64,000 bases of DNA, from positions 9,849,001-9,913,000 of the forward strand of contig CM075768.1 of the NCBI GenBank assembly GCA_037974665.1, in the 5' to 3' direction. This DNA is from Ehretia macrophylla (taxonomy: Eukaryota; Streptophyta; Magnoliopsida; Boraginales; Ehretiaceae). Positions 61,948 to 64,000 of the stretch are shown here, piece after piece (within the stretch, counting starts at the first letter, position 1; each line of letters begins with the position of its first letter). The translations under genes and the position numbers were made by a program. The notes under the pieces are model-generated. The model was not told where the DNA came from, made no database searches, and saw only the letters and a program-made list of their open reading frames with translations.

Positions 61948-62470
61948 GAACCAATCCTATACCTCAAGGAGGGAAAGTAATTGAAGAGTTTATTGATGCC
62001 CCTTGAGAAGTATTCAGCTGCAAGATTAAAAAGGACAGGGGATAATGGGTCTGCGTGCCTCAACCCCCTTTCAAACTTGAAGTAGCCAGTAATCTCACCA
62101 TTAACAATAAGTGAAAACTAGCAATTAGAGATGCATTTGTTGATCTTAGATATCCAAGCTGAATCAAATCAAACTTTTGCAATATATTGAGAAGAAAGTT
62201 CCACTGAAGCCTATCATAGGCTTTAGCTATGTCCAGTTTAAGAATAACATTGCTGCCTCTAGTTTTTTAAGAAATGTGGTGTACCAATTCCTGAGCTAAT
62301 AGAATATTATTTCTGATTTGTCTGTCAGGAGTGAAGCCACTTTGATTTGCAGAAATGACCTTAGGAAGAATTTTTACCGACCTCTCAGCCAAAATTTTAG
62401 TGATAATTTTGTTAAAAACAGTGCAAAGGCTAATTGGTCTAAATTCATTACTGCCATCTCTCTCTGACGT
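61948..62470 (-). pseudogene. LINE ORF2, fragment 1 of 3 (reverse transcriptase fingers and palm)
   Basis: The minus strand encodes FRPISLCTVFNKI, SANQSGFTPDRQIRNN, KLDIAKAYDR (with the motif A aspartate) and LFNYFPSLRYRIG in L1-LINE order, with at least one frame change after ELVHHF. The 5' part of the LINE, including any endonuclease and ORF1, is absent beyond about 62470. This is usual for 5'-truncated LINE copies. Confidence 0.88.
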
Positions 62471-62740
62471 ATCGTGCTAACGTTTTAGCATTTCAATGAC
62501 AAAATAGGTTTTCACAATTTTCAAGGGTTCATATAAAAAAGTCTTATCTGTTTTGCATTCCAACGCAGGAAATCAAAACAAAATTATTTCACATTGCTTC
62601 GTTTGCTTTGTTACGAGTCATTATTTGACAAATTTATAATACTTGTACAATAAATTTATAAGATAATATAATGATTTAAACTTATTTGCTTCTCGAAAAT
62701 CCACCATGCTGTGATTATTAAATCACACACAATGGCTCCA
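62471..62740. other. Intergenic DNA between the LINE and the beta-glucosidase gene
   Basis: AT-rich sequence with no ORF or recognised repeat. It is the 3' flank of the host gene and probably the original single-copy DNA next to which the LINE inserted. Confidence 0.5.
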
Positions 62741-62746
62741 TTTATT
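62741..62746 (-). terminator. Polyadenylation signal AATAAA of the GH1 gene
   Basis: The minus strand reads CAATAAATGG about 120 bases after the stop codon at 62867-62869, a suitable distance for a plant 3' UTR. Confidence 0.55.
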
Positions 62747-62866
62747 GAAACATAAAAGGGAATTACATGGAGAACATGGAGCCTACAGGGAATTACATCA
62801 AATTCTCAAAAGTAAATGACCAGCCAAATTAGGGTTTTCCAAGGATCTTGATATTTTGAGAAATTC

Positions 62867-64000
62867 TTATTTTTGAAGAATATTCTGGAACCATACTGAT
62901 GACAACTTTTGATATCTTTCCAAACTCGTAAAGTTTACGTAGTTGATTCCGAAACGAACTGTATACCCTTTCATAAATTCGAAATTGTCCAAGACTGACC
63001 AACCAAAATATCCTTTAACTTGCACTTCGTCCTTGAGTCAAAAGAAAGTATGTGAAAAATGTGTGGTAATCATTATTTCTAAATCCACAATAAATAAATA
63101 AATAATAAACGGAGTAAAAGAGTTTTTCTACTTTTTTGTTTTCTAATCCTCACAACCTTCTACTATTAGTTAAAGTAAAATATTTTTTGCCTCGTGCATA
63201 TTTCCCAAATAGTAGATTATCTTATGCATTTTAATAATAATTTCCTATTATTAAAAGGTAGCTTAATCCCATATATCCATATCCATATATGATTTGGACT
63301 ACGAGCACAGGATTTATAGTCATCTTATATGAAAATCAGATAATGTTAAAATGTTTTACATGATAATGTTGAAATATACAAATGAAAAAAATATTTTATA
63401 CTCATTCTTGAAACACTTACTGCTCAATTGCTTTACGAACGTACGAAAGGTGGCGATAGTAGTAATTTATTCTAAAGTTGTCGATAAGGGCAACGGAAAG
63501 CGGCAACGAAGGATCGTTTACCTCATCGACCCCTGCGAAGAATAATTAGCATACGAAATTAATTCTAACCAAGAACATGGACCTGCGTAAAAAAGATGCT
63601 TTTTGGGTAACCATGAGGAATTAAGAGGTTGTGAACGAAATTATTACCATTCTCTGTAATGTAAATAATTGGATCATTATACATTTTCTTCATGTATTGA
63701 AGAAGACGCCAAATCCCTTTTGGATACATATATATAAAGTCTGTACCAACCTGTATCATCAAGTTAATCATGGTGTTATATTTCTTTTCTTTAAAAAAAA
63801 GTTGTCCCTTGTTAAATATAAAACAAGAAGGTATTGTGTTGGTAAAATAGTGTCATACCAGTTGTCCTATAGGTTTGCCATTGCGGTTGTCGACTATTGC
63901 AAGAATTCATCACAAAATAATTAGCTAAAGCCATGTCAAGAAATATATGTATATATGTTTTTAATTAAAGTGCAGCTTGACCAATGCTTACCTTGAAAAC
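62867..64000 (-). CDS. Beta-glucosidase, glycoside hydrolase family 1, 3' half (five exons in view)
   Basis: The gene enters from beyond 64000 and reads leftward. Exons: end at 63992, 63859-63893, 63648-63750, 63421-63532 and 62867-63031. The 35-base exon encodes DNRNGKPIGQL. The next encodes YMYPKGIWRLLQYMK and YITENG, with the catalytic nucleophile glutamate. Then come GVDEVNDPSLPL and INYYYRHLSYVRKAIE. The last has VKGYFGWSVLDNFEF, GYTVRFGINYVNF and SSVWFQNILQK-stop. These are GH1 (beta/alpha)8-barrel strands seven and eight, with the WSxxDNFE aglycone/sugar-binding motif. Such enzymes release aglycones from glucosides. The GVDEVNDPSLPL style recalls alkaloid or secondary-metabolite glucosidases of asterids (weak inference). 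At the last intron the donor reads GAGCAGTAAGT, one base short of CAGGTAAGT, and GT-AG splicing would shift the frame. It could be a recent pseudogene or a sequencing error. Confidence 0.85.

Noticed and set aside
1-64000. CRISPR arrays, rRNA or tRNA genes, organelle DNA
   Set aside because: No spaced direct-repeat array, cloverleaf gene or rRNA signature was seen. The TGGTATCAGAGC matches are primer sites of LTR elements, not tRNA genes.

Overview
The window looks like nuclear DNA of a flowering plant, most likely a eudicot. The support is AT-rich sequence, plant chromovirus-type gypsy retrotransposons primed from initiator Met-tRNA (TGGTATCAGAGC sites), an En/Spm (CACTA) DNA transposon with a TNP2 transposase, a plant L1-type LINE, and one host gene with plant introns: the 3' half of a glycoside hydrolase family 1 beta-glucosidase at the right edge. 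There are no bacterial features, rRNA, tRNA or CRISPR arrays. Nearly all of the first 62 kb is nested mobile DNA.

Layout, left to right. 1-422 is the tail of one LTR. 568-13012 is an old, broken gypsy element whose leader was hit by a 4.1-kb solo LTR (2474-6577, target duplication GTAGA). 13313-20392 is a minus-strand gypsy-type element with no coding capacity (target duplication AAGTG). From about 20721 to 62470 one minus-strand LINE fragment serves as host for everything else. Solo LTR 'B' (21344-54031) sits in the LINE, solo LTR 'C' (21756-51995, target duplication CAATG) in B, and a CACTA transposon (25077-51658, target duplication GCT) in C. Two gypsy-type elements of one LTR family sit in the CACTA: a gag-only element (29194-36630, ATGCT) and a non-coding element on the minus strand (43132-50833, CGTAC). 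A further non-coding LTR element 'D' (54388-61947, GAACC) sits in the LINE on its own. The order of events can be read directly: LINE first, then B, C and CACTA, then the two young gypsy elements. Their LTR pairs differ by about 1.6% and about 0.35%, so the second is very recent. The LTRs of D differ by about 7%, which makes it older.

The CACTA element, with its passengers removed, is about 11.4 kb. It holds subterminal arrays of a TCGGCGAGGGA motif, a TNP2 gene (TPase-associated, Transposase_21 and DUF4216 regions in four exons) with in-frame stops, and the C-terminal half of a TNPA/Transposase_24-like gene that ends in a 14-residue coiled-coil repeat and is split by the youngest retrotransposon. 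It also holds an unexpected 52-codon minus-strand ORF with its own TATA box, ABRE/G-box and a DLNxxP (EAR-type) motif, possibly a captured host gene.

The LTR families are distinct at their ends, but several share an internal block (a GGGCRGCATCGGGCT element, a small hairpin and a GGGTCGTAG...ACATCCGGAGTA element). Element D and the young non-coding element share their interior although their LTRs differ. These cross-family connections, the small EAR-type ORF, and a damaged splice donor in the beta-glucosidase gene are the items most worth a second look. All calls come from reading the sequence. No database search was run, and percentages are hand counts.
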